Program-made: the position numbers and the translations under genes
Notes under the pieces: model-generated
The model's input: the letters and a program-made list of their open reading frames with translations, nothing else
What the model was told of the DNA's origin: nothing
Databases searched by the model: none
Assembly: GCA_017463365.1 (NCBI GenBank)
Contig: JAFTPH010000036.1
Coordinates: 1-58,257 of the forward strand
Length of the DNA: 58,257 nt
Direction of reading: 5' to 3'
DNA from: Bacilli bacterium
GTDB lineage: Bacteria; Bacillota_I; Bacilli_A; ML615J-28; CAG-313
In this document: positions 8,236 through 16,798 of the stretch, one piece after another
Numbering within the stretch: the stretch's first letter is position 1
How the letters are laid out: every line of letters begins with the position of its first letter

Positions 8236-9697
8236 AGTTTTTAGGATTCCATTTCAAATTATTCTCAGTTAAACATTCAATTTCTTCAATCATGATATCA
8301 CGATACAAAGTACCATCAATGTTAATATCTAATCCATTTAAAAACGGATATTCACTTTTATCAAATACATAATCAATAGTTGCGACTAAATAGTATTCAT
8401 CATCAATTAATAATTTACCATTAATGTACATACCATCTTCTTTTTTCTCAACTGTTTCACTATAAACTAGTCCGCCAGCATTTATTAACTTTTTAATATC
8501 AGAACCCTTTAATTTACATGTTTTGATGATATTATCGAATGGCATAATTTGATATATTTTACCAACTGTTATTTTATCATCCTTAGAAATTGGGAATGCA
8601 TCTGCTCTAATTCCTCCTGAATTAGCAAAAGCAATATCGGCCTTAGTATATTTTTGTAAAATATTTGGTCCCCATTGACGAACATCATATACGGTAATTT
8701 TATTTTCAGCTTCTCCAATTACTCTACCAAAAAATGGTTCTGTTTCTTTTTCTAGTTTTTGAACATATTTTAAAAGTTTTTCATTTTCAGCTTTAGAACT
8801 TCCCATTTCAACCGTAACAGCAAGTGGGTTAGATAATGTTTTATTTTCTTGATCTACCTCAAAACTAATAACCCCAACTGCTTCACCACTAGATCCAGCT
8901 TGAACAACAGGAACTTTTCTTCCATCTTTGGTATCAATTATATCAACGGTATCTAAATGTAAATGTCCATTAATAATCGCATCAACTTTTTCATCACCAG
9001 TTAAATTAGCAATTGCTTTATTAGTAGCATCACTTCCATCGTGCCCAACAGCAATTACAACATCACACATTTTTTCATTTCTTAATAGAGATGCATATTC
9101 AGCAACTACTTCTGATGGCATTAAGAAATTATAATCTTCTACCATCTTTGTCGCAATATCACTTTCCAAACCATAACCAATATAACCAATAATTCCAATA
9201 GTTAAGCCACCTCGTTCAAACACGGTATATGGTTCAACATATTGAGGAATGGCATTTTTATCAGTTTCAATAATATTAGCACCTAAAAATGGAAAATCCG
9301 CTTCACCATTTTTATTATTGCCATCTCGATAGGCTAAAATAGTTTCTAACCCCCAATCGAATTCATGGTTTCCAATTGTCATCGCATCAAAGCCAATTAT
9401 ATTCATCATTTCGACAACATCAGCTCCTTGAGAATAATATGATAACCCACTACCTTGGAACATATCTCCAGCAGCAACAACAACAGTCTCATTTGGAGCT
9501 TCTTCTTTAGCATTCATAATATATTCTCCCAAACGTGCAATACCATATTTTCCATCAGTTTCCGTAATAGCTCCATGAAAATCATTTATAGTATAAATTG
9601 TAAGCTTATCAGCTGGCTCTAAACTTTTATCTTTACAACCACATAACACAAAGAATAATAACAATATTAAAAAATATTTTAAGATATTTTTATACAA
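8234..9697 (-). CDS. 5'-nucleotidase/2',3'-cyclic phosphodiesterase-like lipoprotein (UshA family)
   Basis: Predicted to be anchored outside the cell: a hydrophobic signal ends in LCGC, with Cys21 as the lipidation site. The metallophosphatase domain shows the metal-binding motifs NDFHG (38-42), AGDMFQGS, GNHEFDWG and GHLHLD. The C-terminal 5'-nucleotidase domain has NSGGIRAD and a substrate-stacking region around IMPFDN. The start is TTG, preceded by GAGGTGAT at good spacing. It would release nucleosides from external nucleotides, which fits the nucleoside phosphorylases elsewhere in the window. The gene appears monocistronic. Confidence 0.93.
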   Translation of the reverse strand: MYKNILKYFLILLLFFVLCGCKDKSLEPADKLTIYTINDFHGAITETDGKYGIARLGEYIMNAKEEAPNETVVVAAGDMFQGSGLSYYSQGADVVEMMNIIGFDAMTIGNHEFDWGLETILAYRDGNNKNGEADFPFLGANIIETDKNAIPQYVEPYTVFERGGLTIGIIGYIGYGLESDIATKMVEDYNFLMPSEVVAEYASLLRNEKMCDVVIAVGHDGSDATNKAIANLTGDEKVDAIINGHLHLDTVDIIDTKDGRKVPVVQAGSSGEAVGVISFEVDQENKTLSNPLAVTVEMGSSKAENEKLLKYVQKLEKETEPFFGRVIGEAENKITVYDVRQWGPNILQKYTKADIAFANSGGIRADAFPISKDDKITVGKIYQIMPFDNIIKTCKLKGSDIKKLINAGGLVYSETVEKKEDGMYINGKLLIDDEYYLVATIDYVFDKSEYPFLNGLDINIDGTLYRDIMIEEIECLTENNLKWNPKN

Positions 9698-9720
9698 AAT
9701 ATCACCTCATTTCAATAATA

Positions 9721-9753
9721 TTATAACATTTTACCTTATTTTTGAAAAGTAAA
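9721..9753 (-). promoter_or_regulatory. Probable promoter of the 5'-nucleotidase gene
   Basis: A TATAAT box lies on the minus strand about 20 nt upstream of the TTG start, with a poor -35 (TTTTCA) 17 nt further up. The -10 is convincing and the -35 is weak. Confidence 0.45.
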
Positions 9754-9779
9754 AGTGCTTTTTTGTTATGATTAATTAC

Positions 9780-9808
9780 TTGCTTTTTTAGGTAAATTAG
9801 GCTATAAT
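9780..9808 (+). promoter_or_regulatory. Promoter of tRNA-Leu
   Basis: TTGCTT (9780-9785), a 17-nt spacer and TATAAT (9803-9808), 12 nt before the tRNA. Confidence 0.75.
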
Positions 9809-9820
9809 TATAAAGCAAGT

Positions 9821-9906
9821 GCCAGTGTGGTGAAATGGTAGACGCGCTAGACTCAAAATCTGGTATTCGAAAGGATGTGTGGGTTCGAGTCCCACCACTG
9901 GCACCA
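9821..9906 (+). tRNA. tRNA-Leu (anticodon CAA)
   Basis: The acceptor stem GCCAGTG pairs with CACTGGC, followed by discriminator A and an encoded CCA. The anticodon loop is C-T-CAA-A-A, so it reads UUG. The long variable arm and the GGTTCGAGTCC T-arm are typical of class II tRNA-Leu. It is a single gene with its own promoter and terminator. Confidence 0.97.
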
Positions 9907-9918
9907 TATCCATTTATT

Positions 9919-9945
9919 ACTTAATCGAACGATTAAGTTTTTTTT
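9919..9945 (+). terminator. Terminator after tRNA-Leu
   Basis: An 8-bp stem ACTTAATC/GATTAAGT with a GAAC tetraloop, followed by a run of T. It sits immediately before the pepT ribosome site, so pepT may be expressed by readthrough or from an unseen promoter. Confidence 0.8.
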
Positions 9946-9960
9946 ATAAAGGAGCAAAAT

Positions 9961-11169
9961 ATGAAAATTTTAGAAAAATTTATTAATTATGTTAAATTTG
10001 ATACTCAAAGTGAAGAAAATTCTACTACTCAACCTAGTACTTTAAAACAAAAAGATTTAGGTAATTTCTTAGTAAATGAATTAAAATCAATGGGAATAAC
10101 TAATGCTTTTATGGACAATGATGGTTATGTTTATGCGAATATACCTAGCAATGTAGGTTCACCAAAATCAATTGGTCTAATTGCTCATATGGATACTGCA
10201 ACTGAAGTAACTGGAGCTAATGTAAAACCTATGATTATTGACAATTATAATGGTCAAGATATTATTTTACCAAATAATTTAATCCTATCACCTAATCAGT
10301 ATGAAACTCTTAATAAAGCCATCAATCATACATTAGTAACAACAGATGGAACAACCTTATTAGGGGGAGATGATAAAGCAGGAATTGCGATAATAATGGA
10401 GACAATAGAACAAATATTAACCAATAACTATCCGCATCCTAATATTTATATTGCTTTTACTCCTGATGAAGAAATCGGAGAAGGTGCTACATACTTTAAT
10501 TATGATTATTTTAAAGTAGATTTTGCATATACAATTGATGGAGCAGAAATTGACACAATTGCTTACGAAAACTTTAATGCAGCATCAGCAACTGTTGAAA
10601 TAACTGGTTATAACATTCATCCTGGAGATGCTAAAAATAAAATGATAAATAGTAGTTTACTTGCAATGGAATTTAATAATTATTTACCTTCTTCTGCAAC
10701 TCCAGCAAATACCGAATTATACGAAGGTTTTTATCATTTAAATGAAATATCAGGCGACGTATCAAATACTAAGATGCATTATTTAATTAGAAATCATGAT
10801 GCTATAGAATTTGAAAACCAAAAACAACTAATGAAATCTATTGAAGAATTTATGAATAAAAAATATCCAAGTAAACCAATAAAAGTTACAATTACTGATT
10901 CATATCAAAATATGGCATCACTTGTTTTAACAAAACCTGAATCACTTGAATTACCAAAGAAAGCCATGAAAATGGAAAATATCGAAGCCCATTCAACTCC
11001 AATTCGCGGTGGTACAGATGGAGCACGTCTTACTTATGAAGGAATTATTTGTCCTAATCTTGGAACAGGTTCTTATAATCACCATGGGGTATTAGAATAT
11101 GCGGATATTACAGAAATGGAGCAAATGGTAAAAGTAATCATCAAAATGTTTGAAATAAGCGTAAAATAA
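9961..11169 (+). CDS. pepT: Peptidase T (tripeptidase)
   Basis: Cytoplasmic di-zinc aminopeptidase of family M20B that removes the N-terminal residue of tripeptides. The 402-residue length is normal. Metal-site motifs are IAHMDTA, GGDDKAGIA (bridging Asp), TPDEEIGEG (catalytic Glu), TIDGAEID and, near the C-terminus, a conserved His in YNHHGVLEY. The dimerisation insert carries GYNIHPGDAKN. AGGAG precedes the ATG. The gene sits directly behind the tRNA-Leu terminator and ends at a bidirectional terminator shared with the convergent AIM24-type gene. Confidence 0.96.
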   Translation: MKILEKFINYVKFDTQSEENSTTQPSTLKQKDLGNFLVNELKSMGITNAFMDNDGYVYANIPSNVGSPKSIGLIAHMDTATEVTGANVKPMIIDNYNGQDIILPNNLILSPNQYETLNKAINHTLVTTDGTTLLGGDDKAGIAIIMETIEQILTNNYPHPNIYIAFTPDEEIGEGATYFNYDYFKVDFAYTIDGAEIDTIAYENFNAASATVEITGYNIHPGDAKNKMINSSLLAMEFNNYLPSSATPANTELYEGFYHLNEISGDVSNTKMHYLIRNHDAIEFENQKQLMKSIEEFMNKKYPSKPIKVTITDSYQNMASLVLTKPESLELPKKAMKMENIEAHSTPIRGGTDGARLTYEGIICPNLGTGSYNHHGVLEYADITEMEQMVKVIIKMFEISVK

Positions 11170-11193
11170 AAAGGGAATTACTTCCCTTTTTTT
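11168..11193. terminator. Bidirectional terminator between pepT and the AIM24-type gene
   Basis: A 9-bp stem AAAAGGGAA/TTCCCTTTT (11169-11177 with 11182-11190), with T-runs in both directions. It overlaps the end of each gene. Confidence 0.85.
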
Positions 11194-11875
11194 AGTTACT
11201 AGATGGAATATAACGAGAAATTACTCCCGCAACATTTGATATAGGCATACTTTGTAAATATACTTTACCTGGACCAGTAATTATTGTATTGAAAAAACCT
11301 TCTCCGCCAAATAAAACATTTTTTACCCCTTTAACAGCTTCTACACTCATAGTACATGATTCTGTCATTGCTGCTAATCTTCCTGTATCCACAATTATTT
11401 TTTCTCCTGCAGCAAGTTCTTTTTCTTCACAATGTCCATCGATTTCAATAAATACCAATCCATCACCACTAACTTTTTGCATAATGAATCCTTCTCCACC
11501 AAAGAAACCAGCACCTAATTTACGTTGAAAATGTATTGATAAATCTAAACCTTTTTCCATCGCCATAAATCCATTTTTTTGAACAATAATTGCATTACCT
11601 GGTGTTACGTGATATGGAATAATACTTCCTGGAAAACTTGAAGCAAAAGCAATCATTCCAGATCCACCTACAGGAACAAATTCATTTAAGAAGATTGACT
11701 CACCTGAGAATAATCTACCTAAGGCTTTGCCAAATCCTCCTCTTGCATTTGTTGACATTTCTATGTTACCACTCATCCAACACATCGCACCTTTTTCAGT
11801 ACAAAGAACTTCTCCTTCTTCCGGATAACAAACTACTACTGGTAAACTATCACCTTTTATTTCGTATTTAATCAT
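11192..11875 (-). CDS. AIM24/TIGR00266 family protein
   Basis: A 227-residue beta-rich protein with repeated glycine-containing turns (NARGGFGKALGRLFSGES, LGAGFFGGEGF, VLFGGEGFFNTII), matching the AIM24/TIGR00266 family of trimeric beta-prism proteins. The molecular role in bacteria is not settled. The frame extends 22 codons upstream, but GGAGGA sits 7 nt before the ATG at 11875 and MIKYEI is the usual start. It is transcribed alone from a TTGAAA-17-TACAAT promoter. Confidence 0.88.
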   Translation of the reverse strand: MIKYEIKGDSLPVVVCYPEEGEVLCTEKGAMCWMSGNIEMSTNARGGFGKALGRLFSGESIFLNEFVPVGGSGMIAFASSFPGSIIPYHVTPGNAIIVQKNGFMAMEKGLDLSIHFQRKLGAGFFGGEGFIMQKVSGDGLVFIEIDGHCEEKELAAGEKIIVDTGRLAAMTESCTMSVEAVKGVKNVLFGGEGFFNTIITGPGKVYLQSMPISNVAGVISRYIPSSN

Positions 11876-11912
11876 TTTAATTCCTCCATAATATGTTTTA
11901 TAACACAATATA

Positions 11913-11941
11913 ATTGTATTATAAATATTACTATTTTTCAA
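11913..11941 (-). promoter_or_regulatory. Probable promoter of the AIM24-type gene
   Basis: Minus strand TTGAAA (11936-11941), a 17-nt spacer and TACAAT (11913-11918). Confidence 0.55.
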
Positions 11942-11960
11942 ATGAAATAATAATAAATAT

Positions 11961-11986
11961 AAGGGTGCTCAAATTTGAGCACCCTT
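11961..11986 (-). terminator. Terminator of the pdp-mgtC operon
   Basis: A perfect 26-nt palindrome (13-bp arms) just after the mgtC stop. The minus-strand tail is U-rich but interrupted; the plus-strand tail is a cleaner T-run. It therefore probably works in both directions. Confidence 0.8.
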
Positions 11987-11988
11987 TT

Positions 11989-12738
11989 TTACATTTCTTC
12001 AATCGATAAAATCCAATCTTCTTCAAACAAAGCATTAATTAGTTCATCATAAGACATAGCTCGATTTGGAGTAAAATAGATAATAATTTCTTTATAATGT
12101 ATTCCTTCTTTTTGATATTTATTGTGGAAGAAAGTTTTTTTGATATGAACATCATTTTGATCAAATTTATCAAATAATTCTTTTTCATGTTCTTCCTCAA
12201 ATGTAACAAATACACGACGATTACGATATTTTTCTGTAACTTTTCGACCTATTACTCTTATTCCAATCATAATCGGAATAAATAACACAACAACTGTTCC
12301 AGCAACAATATAGTTTGCTACTCCACCGATTCCAATTAATAAACCAAGACCAGCAGACACCCAAAGCATTGCTGCTGTAGTGATTCCTTTGATAGAACCT
12401 TTAGAATAAATAATTGTTCCTGCTCCTAAAAATCCTATTCCACTTACTACTTGTGCAATAATTCTTGTTAAATCTGCATTTAAAATAGATGTTAAATCTT
12501 GATCATTTGAACTTTTAATTGCATCATAAATCATATTTATTGTGTTAATTTGTAATAAAGCAATTATACATGCACCCATCGAAACAATCATAAAAGTGAC
12601 AAATCCTGCTGGTTTACCTTTCATTTCTCTTTCGAAACCAAAGATTGCTCCAACAAACATTGCTGCTAATACTCTTAATATTTGTTCTACAATATCTACT
12701 TCGAAAAAATACTTAGTACTTTCCGTTAAAAAATTCAT
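11989..12738 (-). CDS. mgtC: MgtC/SapB family membrane protein
   Basis: A 249-residue protein with an N-terminal MgtC domain: AAMFVGAIFGFEREMKGKPAG, then helices with SMGACIIALLQI, VVSGIGFLGAGTI and GITTAAMLWVSAGLG. A cytoplasmic C-terminal domain of about 80 residues (from FVTFEEEHEKE) follows, of the ACT-like type common in longer members. The family is linked to magnesium stress and virulence in enterobacteria; its role here is unknown. It starts 7 nt after pdp with a TAGGA ribosome site, so it is co-transcribed with pdp. Confidence 0.92.
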   Translation of the reverse strand: MNFLTESTKYFFEVDIVEQILRVLAAMFVGAIFGFEREMKGKPAGFVTFMIVSMGACIIALLQINTINMIYDAIKSSNDQDLTSILNADLTRIIAQVVSGIGFLGAGTIIYSKGSIKGITTAAMLWVSAGLGLLIGIGGVANYIVAGTVVVLFIPIMIGIRVIGRKVTEKYRNRRVFVTFEEEHEKELFDKFDQNDVHIKKTFFHNKYQKEGIHYKEIIIYFTPNRAMSYDELINALFEEDWILSIEEM

Positions 12739-12745
12739 ATTTTTC

Positions 12746-14056
12746 CTACCTTACAATTTTTAAAATTACTTTCGGAGTACTTGTTGGTTTTTTACTCATT
12801 TGGTAAGCTTCCATTACCATGTTTGAAGCAACCTCAACTCCTAAATCATTGGCATAAATTGTGGCTAAAGAATCATTTTTAGAAACCTTATCACCAACTT
12901 TTTTATGTAAAACAATTCCTACACTATGATCCACAACATCTTCTTTGGTTGCACGTCCTGCACCTAAATTCATTGCAGCTTCGCCAATCATTAAAGCATC
13001 AATGTGATCAACATAAGCATCTTCTTCATCTAAATAGATTAATTCAATTTCTTCAGATGCTTGTTTAAATAAACTATAATCATTAATTACTTCAGGATTA
13101 CCATGTTGATAACTAATCATTTCTTTTAGTTTTTCTAATCCTTTACCACTTCTAATAATATCATCAACAATTGTTTCTGCTTCTTTTACATCTTTAGCAA
13201 TTTTCGCAATTAAAAGAATTTCACTTGCTAAAACTTTACATAATTCAGTAAAATCTTTTGGACCATTACCTTTTAAAGTTTCAATAGCTTCTATAACTTC
13301 CAAACTATTTCCAACTGCATTACCCAATGGCTGTTCCATATCAGTCATAACTGCAACAGTTTCACGACCAACATTCTTACCAATTTTTACCATTGTTTCC
13401 GCCAAAGTGGTTGCTTCTTCTAAGTTTTTCATAAACGCCCCACTTCCAACCTTTACATCTAAAACAATATGATCTGCTCCACTGGCTAGTTTTTTTGACA
13501 TAATTGATGAAGCAATTAATCCTATTGAATCAACAGTTGCCGTTACATCACGAAGTGCGTATAATTTTTTATCAGCTGGGGTAATATTCGCTGTTTGTCC
13601 GATAATCGCAAGTCCTATTTCATTTACTTGTTTTATAAAATCTTTTCCATCTATTTCAATTGTACAACCTGGAATTGATTCAAGTTTATCCAATGTTCCA
13701 CCAGTATGTCCTAGTCCTCTACCACTCATTTTTGCAATTTTTACTCCTGCAGCAGCAACGATTGGACCAATGACTAAACTTGTTTTATCTCCAACTCCCC
13801 CTGTTGAATGTTTGTCAACCTTTATACCAGTTATTTTACTTAAATCAATTTGTTCTCCACTTTTCAGCATTGCATCTGTAAGTGCCCAAATTTCATTATC
13901 ATCTAATGGATTATAATAGATTGCCATTAATAATGCAGAAACTTGATAGTCAGGGATTGACCCATCTACGTATCCATTGATTATGAAATTTATTTCATCT
14001 TTTGTTAATCGTTCACCATCACGTTTTTTAGTAATTAAATCGACCACTCTATACAT
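12746..14056 (-). CDS. pdp: Pyrimidine-nucleoside phosphorylase
   Basis: Cytoplasmic enzyme that splits uridine, thymidine and deoxyuridine with phosphate into base and (deoxy)ribose-1-phosphate. The 436-residue protein shows the family signature SGRGLGHTGGTLDKLES, the phosphate-binding KHSTGGVGDKTSLV, and KLASGADHIVLDVKVGSGAFM. The C-terminal alpha/beta domain has GAGRATKEDVVDHSVGIVLH. Firmicute enzymes of this type are usually Pdp, but thymidine phosphorylase (DeoA) cannot be excluded. AGAGGTGA precedes the ATG. A cre-like site overlaps its -35, so glucose repression is expected. Confidence 0.94.
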   Translation of the reverse strand: MYRVVDLITKKRDGERLTKDEINFIINGYVDGSIPDYQVSALLMAIYYNPLDDNEIWALTDAMLKSGEQIDLSKITGIKVDKHSTGGVGDKTSLVIGPIVAAAGVKIAKMSGRGLGHTGGTLDKLESIPGCTIEIDGKDFIKQVNEIGLAIIGQTANITPADKKLYALRDVTATVDSIGLIASSIMSKKLASGADHIVLDVKVGSGAFMKNLEEATTLAETMVKIGKNVGRETVAVMTDMEQPLGNAVGNSLEVIEAIETLKGNGPKDFTELCKVLASEILLIAKIAKDVKEAETIVDDIIRSGKGLEKLKEMISYQHGNPEVINDYSLFKQASEEIELIYLDEEDAYVDHIDALMIGEAAMNLGAGRATKEDVVDHSVGIVLHKKVGDKVSKNDSLATIYANDLGVEVASNMVMEAYQMSKKPTSTPKVILKIVR

Positions 14057-14084
14057 AATCTCACCTCTTTCATTTAGTACAATT

Positions 14085-14113
14085 ATTTTACCACAAAGTT
14101 AATGAAAACGCAA
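14085..14113 (-). promoter_or_regulatory. Promoter of pdp-mgtC
   Basis: Minus strand TTGCGT (14108-14113), a 17-nt spacer and TAAAAT (14085-14090). Confidence 0.55.
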
Positions 14114-14116
14114 ACA
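14103..14116. promoter_or_regulatory. cre-like site (CcpA operator) at the pdp promoter
   Basis: TGAAAACGCAAACA matches the catabolite-responsive consensus TGWAARCGYTWNCW at 13 of 14 positions. It covers the -35 of pdp, a position where CcpA binding would repress. It also lies 34 nt upstream of the divergent phosphatase promoter. Confidence 0.6.
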
Positions 14117-14149
14117 TTTGCCTTAAATATCGTATTTTAATAATAATTA

Positions 14150-14158
14150 TGCTATAAT
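14150..14158 (+). promoter_or_regulatory. Extended -10 promoter of the histidine phosphatase gene
   Basis: TGC-TATAAT at 14150-14158, with TATAAT at 14153-14158 and no good -35. Confidence 0.55.
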
Positions 14159-14189
14159 ACATTAAAATATGAATATAAATGGAGTTATT

Positions 14190-14783
14190 ATGAAAACATT
14201 AATTTGCTGTGTAAGACATGGTCAAACTGACGGAAATAAATCACGCACCTTTCAAGGTAGAAGTGATTTACCACTAAACGAAATAGGAATATCTCAAGCT
14301 AATACAACATCTGAACTAGTAAAAAAATGTCCAATTAAATGGGATGTTATTATCAGTAGTCCTTTTATTAGAGCTCATCAAACATGTGAAATTATCAAGG
14401 CTGCTATTAACTATCCTAGTCCAATCATTATTGAACCTTTAGCCATTGAAAGATCTTTCGGTAAAGCAGAAGGGCTTCCTATTAATGAAGAAAATTATCG
14501 TTTGATCAGTGAGAATTTTTTTGAAAATCAAGAAAGTGAACAAGATATTATTAATCGTGGAGCAAGTTTCTTAAATAAAATATTACATGATTATGAAGGT
14601 AAAAATGTATTAGTTGTTTCTCACTCCCATTTTATTAAATCTCTTTTTGTACCTCATGATTCAAGTTTAAAATTTGATTCGGGAATTCCAAATGCTTCAC
14701 TTAATTTTCTTGTATATGAAGACAATAAATTTCAAAAAATGATTATTAATTGTAAAGAAGAAAACTTTAAAGATATTATATAA
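14190..14783 (+). CDS. Histidine phosphatase family protein (phosphoglycerate mutase-like)
   Basis: A 197-residue branch-2-like member of the phosphoglycerate mutase superfamily. The catalytic RHGQT motif is at residues 9-13 (phospho-acceptor His10), with the partner arginine in ISSPFIRAHQT, an acidic residue in ERSFGKAEG, and the second histidine in VVSHSHFIKSL. The substrate is unknown; relatives include cobalamin, sugar-phosphate and nucleotide phosphatases. GGAG lies 5 nt before the ATG at 14190; an upstream in-frame ATG at 14169 has no ribosome site. It is divergent from pdp and convergent with folA. Confidence 0.88.
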   Translation: MKTLICCVRHGQTDGNKSRTFQGRSDLPLNEIGISQANTTSELVKKCPIKWDVIISSPFIRAHQTCEIIKAAINYPSPIIIEPLAIERSFGKAEGLPINEENYRLISENFFENQESEQDIINRGASFLNKILHDYEGKNVLVVSHSHFIKSLFVPHDSSLKFDSGIPNASLNFLVYEDNKFQKMIINCKEENFKDII

Positions 14784-14786
14784 ACA

Positions 14787-14815
14787 AAAGCGTGCTTAAT
14801 AATTAAGCACGCTTT
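14787..14815. terminator. Bidirectional terminator between the phosphatase gene and folA
   Basis: A perfect 13-bp stem AAAGCGTGCTTAA/TTAAGCACGCTTT with a 3-nt loop, between convergent genes. It includes the folA stop codon. Confidence 0.85.
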
Positions 14816-15273
14816 CTTTCGTAAACTTCAAAAACTAAATCTCCTGATTCAACACTTGAAACAAGTTCAAACAAAGACTCATCATATTCAGGAAAGAATA
14901 CATCCCCTTCATAATCTTTATTCACGCGAGTGATGTATAAACGATCTGCATATGGCAATACCATACCATAAATCATTTTTCCCCCAATACAAAATACTTC
15001 TTCTTCATGATTATTAACAAATTCTACAAGATCTTTAATAACAATTCCTTCACCAGGCAAAGTATCTTCATATGTAAGAACATAATTACTACGATTAGGT
15101 AATGCTTTTCCTAAACGATTATAAATCGATAAATATGTATTATATCCCATAAATACTGGTTTACCTAATGTTGTTTTTTTAAAGTACTTTAAATCTTCAG
15201 GATAATGCCAAGGTAAATCATTTCCCTTACCTATAAGTCCATTTTTTCCTATTGCTACTATTATAGAAATCAT
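14803..15273 (-). CDS. folA: Dihydrofolate reductase
   Basis: Reduces dihydrofolate to tetrahydrofolate with NADPH. The 156-residue protein shows [14 protein letters not shown], the active-site [14 protein letters not shown] (catalytic Asp27), [10 protein letters not shown], and the NADPH loop [10 protein letters not shown]. Its ATG overlaps the thyA stop (ATGA), so the two are translationally coupled. This is the classic pairing, because ThyA produces the dihydrofolate that FolA recycles. Confidence 0.95.
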   Translation of the reverse strand: MISIIVAIGKNGLIGKGNDLPWHYPEDLKYFKKTTLGKPVFMGYNTYLSIYNRLGKALPNRSNYVLTYEDTLPGEGIVIKDLVEFVNNHEEEVFCIGGKMIYGMVLPYADRLYITRVNKDYEGDVFFPEYDESLFELVSSVESGDLVFEVYERKRA

Positions 15274-16151
15274 ACTGCCACCTTTGCTTTAATTCCTTTA
15301 TGTGGATTATAATTTATAAGTTCGAAATCTTCAAATTTAAAATCTTCAATTCTTTTTTGATCTCCGTGGATAATCATTTGTGGTAATTCACGAGGTTCCC
15401 TACTTAACTGACGGTTTACTTGCTCGAAGTGATTAGTATAAATATGAGCATCACCTAAAGTATGAACGAACTCTCCTAATTCTAAATTACAAATTTTAGC
15501 AATCATCATTGTTAATAAAGCGTATGATGCAATATTAAATGGTACTCCTAAAAAGATATCAGCTGAACGTTGATATAACATACATGATAATTTTCCATCA
15601 TTAACATAGAATTGAAACATCATATGACATGGTGGTAGTGCCATCTCATCAATATACAATGGATTCCATGCATTAACAATTAATCTTCTTGAAGCTGGAT
15701 TATTTTTAATTTGATCAATAACCAAAGCTAATTGGTCAACAACTTTCCCTTCACTTCCCCCAAAAGCACGCCATTGTTTACCATATACTGGACCTAAATT
15801 ACCATATTTTTCCGCAAATTCTGCATCATTTTTTATCTTTTCTACAAACTCTTCTTGGGTTTCTCCAAGATATTCTGGCATTTTAGTATATTTAACATAT
15901 GGCCATTCATTCCAAATACGCACATTATTATCAACCAAATATTTGATGTTTGTATCACCTTTAATAAACCATAATAATTCATGAATAATTGCTGGCAAAT
16001 GAACTTTTTTAGTAGTTAATAGTGGAAAACCTTCAGATAAATCAAATCTCATTTGACAACCAAAATATGATTTAGTTCCTGTTCCTGTACGATCTTCCTT
16101 TAAAGTTCCTTTTTCTAGTACTGTTCTACATAAATCTAAATATTGTTTCAT
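15270..16151 (-). CDS. thyA: Thymidylate synthase (ThyA type)
   Basis: Makes dTMP from dUMP using methylene-tetrahydrofolate. The 293-residue protein has [16 protein letters not shown] (phosphate-binding Arg), [18 protein letters not shown], the catalytic cysteine in [28 protein letters not shown], and [17 protein letters not shown] precedes the ATG. It is first in the thyA-folA operon. Confidence 0.97.
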   Translation of the reverse strand: MKQYLDLCRTVLEKGTLKEDRTGTGTKSYFGCQMRFDLSEGFPLLTTKKVHLPAIIHELLWFIKGDTNIKYLVDNNVRIWNEWPYVKYTKMPEYLGETQEEFVEKIKNDAEFAEKYGNLGPVYGKQWRAFGGSEGKVVDQLALVIDQIKNNPASRRLIVNAWNPLYIDEMALPPCHMMFQFYVNDGKLSCMLYQRSADIFLGVPFNIASYALLTMMIAKICNLELGEFVHTLGDAHIYTNHFEQVNRQLSREPRELPQMIIHGDQKRIEDFKFEDFELINYNPHKGIKAKVAV

Positions 16152-16172
16152 ATTAATTACCTCATATCTTTT

Positions 16173-16184
16173 GTAATTATATCA
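16173..16184 (-). promoter_or_regulatory. Extended -10 promoter of thyA-folA
   Basis: Minus strand TGA-TATAAT, with TATAAT at 16176-16181, 25 nt before the thyA start. The -35 (TTTATA) is weak. Confidence 0.5.
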
Positions 16185-16236
16185 TATTGGGAAAAAAATA
16201 TAAAGAAATGTGGTATAAAAAATAAAACATTTTTAA

Positions 16237-16563
16237 TTAAACTTTAATAAATGAAACTCTTTCAGCTATAACTTCAATAATTTTAAATTTCTTCTTTTCC
16301 TCTCCTTCCCCAAAAACATAATCTCTGGTAGCAAGCCTCCCCTTAACTCCAATAATTGACCCTTTCTTACAATACTCAGCTGAAGCAGTAGCTATTCCCT
16401 CCCATAAAGTACATTTGATGAAATCCGTTTCTAAATCACCATTTAGCTCCTTAAATGAGCGGTTTACCGCAAGTGTTACCGTACATACCGTTAATCCACT
16501 TTCCAAAACTTTTAATTCTGGATCAGCTGCTAATCGTCCCACTAACACAACATGATTCAACAT
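16237..16563 (-). CDS. ssb: Single-stranded DNA-binding protein, short form
   Basis: A 108-residue OB-fold protein: MLNHVVLVGRLAADPEL, TVCTVTLAVNRSF, DFIKCTLWEGIATASAEYCKKGSIIGVKGRL. It ends right after the OB fold (AERVSFIKV) and lacks the flexible linker and acidic tip that recruit partner proteins in housekeeping SSB. This resembles the small SsbB-type paralogues. The frame continues 21 codons upstream, but AAGGAGGAG lies 7 nt before the ATG at 16563. It is monocistronic and not in the rpsF-ssb-rpsR context. Confidence 0.9.
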   Translation of the reverse strand: MLNHVVLVGRLAADPELKVLESGLTVCTVTLAVNRSFKELNGDLETDFIKCTLWEGIATASAEYCKKGSIIGVKGRLATRDYVFGEGEEKKKFKIIEVIAERVSFIKV

Positions 16564-16668
16564 TTTATCTCCTCCTTCTATTATTGAATGCAAGAGAATT
16601 TTAACATAATTTATTTTTAAACACAAAAACGCTATCTAATATTTTATTTCTTTAAAACTTCTATTTTC

Positions 16669-16698
16669 GAATATTTATACTCTCTTAATATCATTTAA
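16669..16698 (+). promoter_or_regulatory. Candidate forespore (sigma-G/F type) promoter of the ger operon
   Basis: GAATA (16669-16673), an 18-nt spacer and CATTTAA (16692-16698). This fits the remembered forespore consensus GHATR-N18-CATNHTA with one mismatch in the -10. It lies about 100 nt before gerAB. No convincing sigma-A promoter is seen there. In such AT-rich DNA the match could be chance. Confidence 0.35.
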
Positions 16699-16798
16699 AA
16701 AATGTGTATTTATAAATCAATTTTATAAAAAACTAATAAATATAAAATATTTGGTATTAACTTTATTTTCCAACAAATAATAACAATAGGTGAGAAAT

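Noticed and set aside
11289-11871. Long plus-strand frames opposite the AIM24-type gene, and similar frames opposite pdp, ileS, copA and the beta-helix gene
   Set aside because: They are antisense shadows of well-supported genes, with no ribosome sites or recognisable domains.
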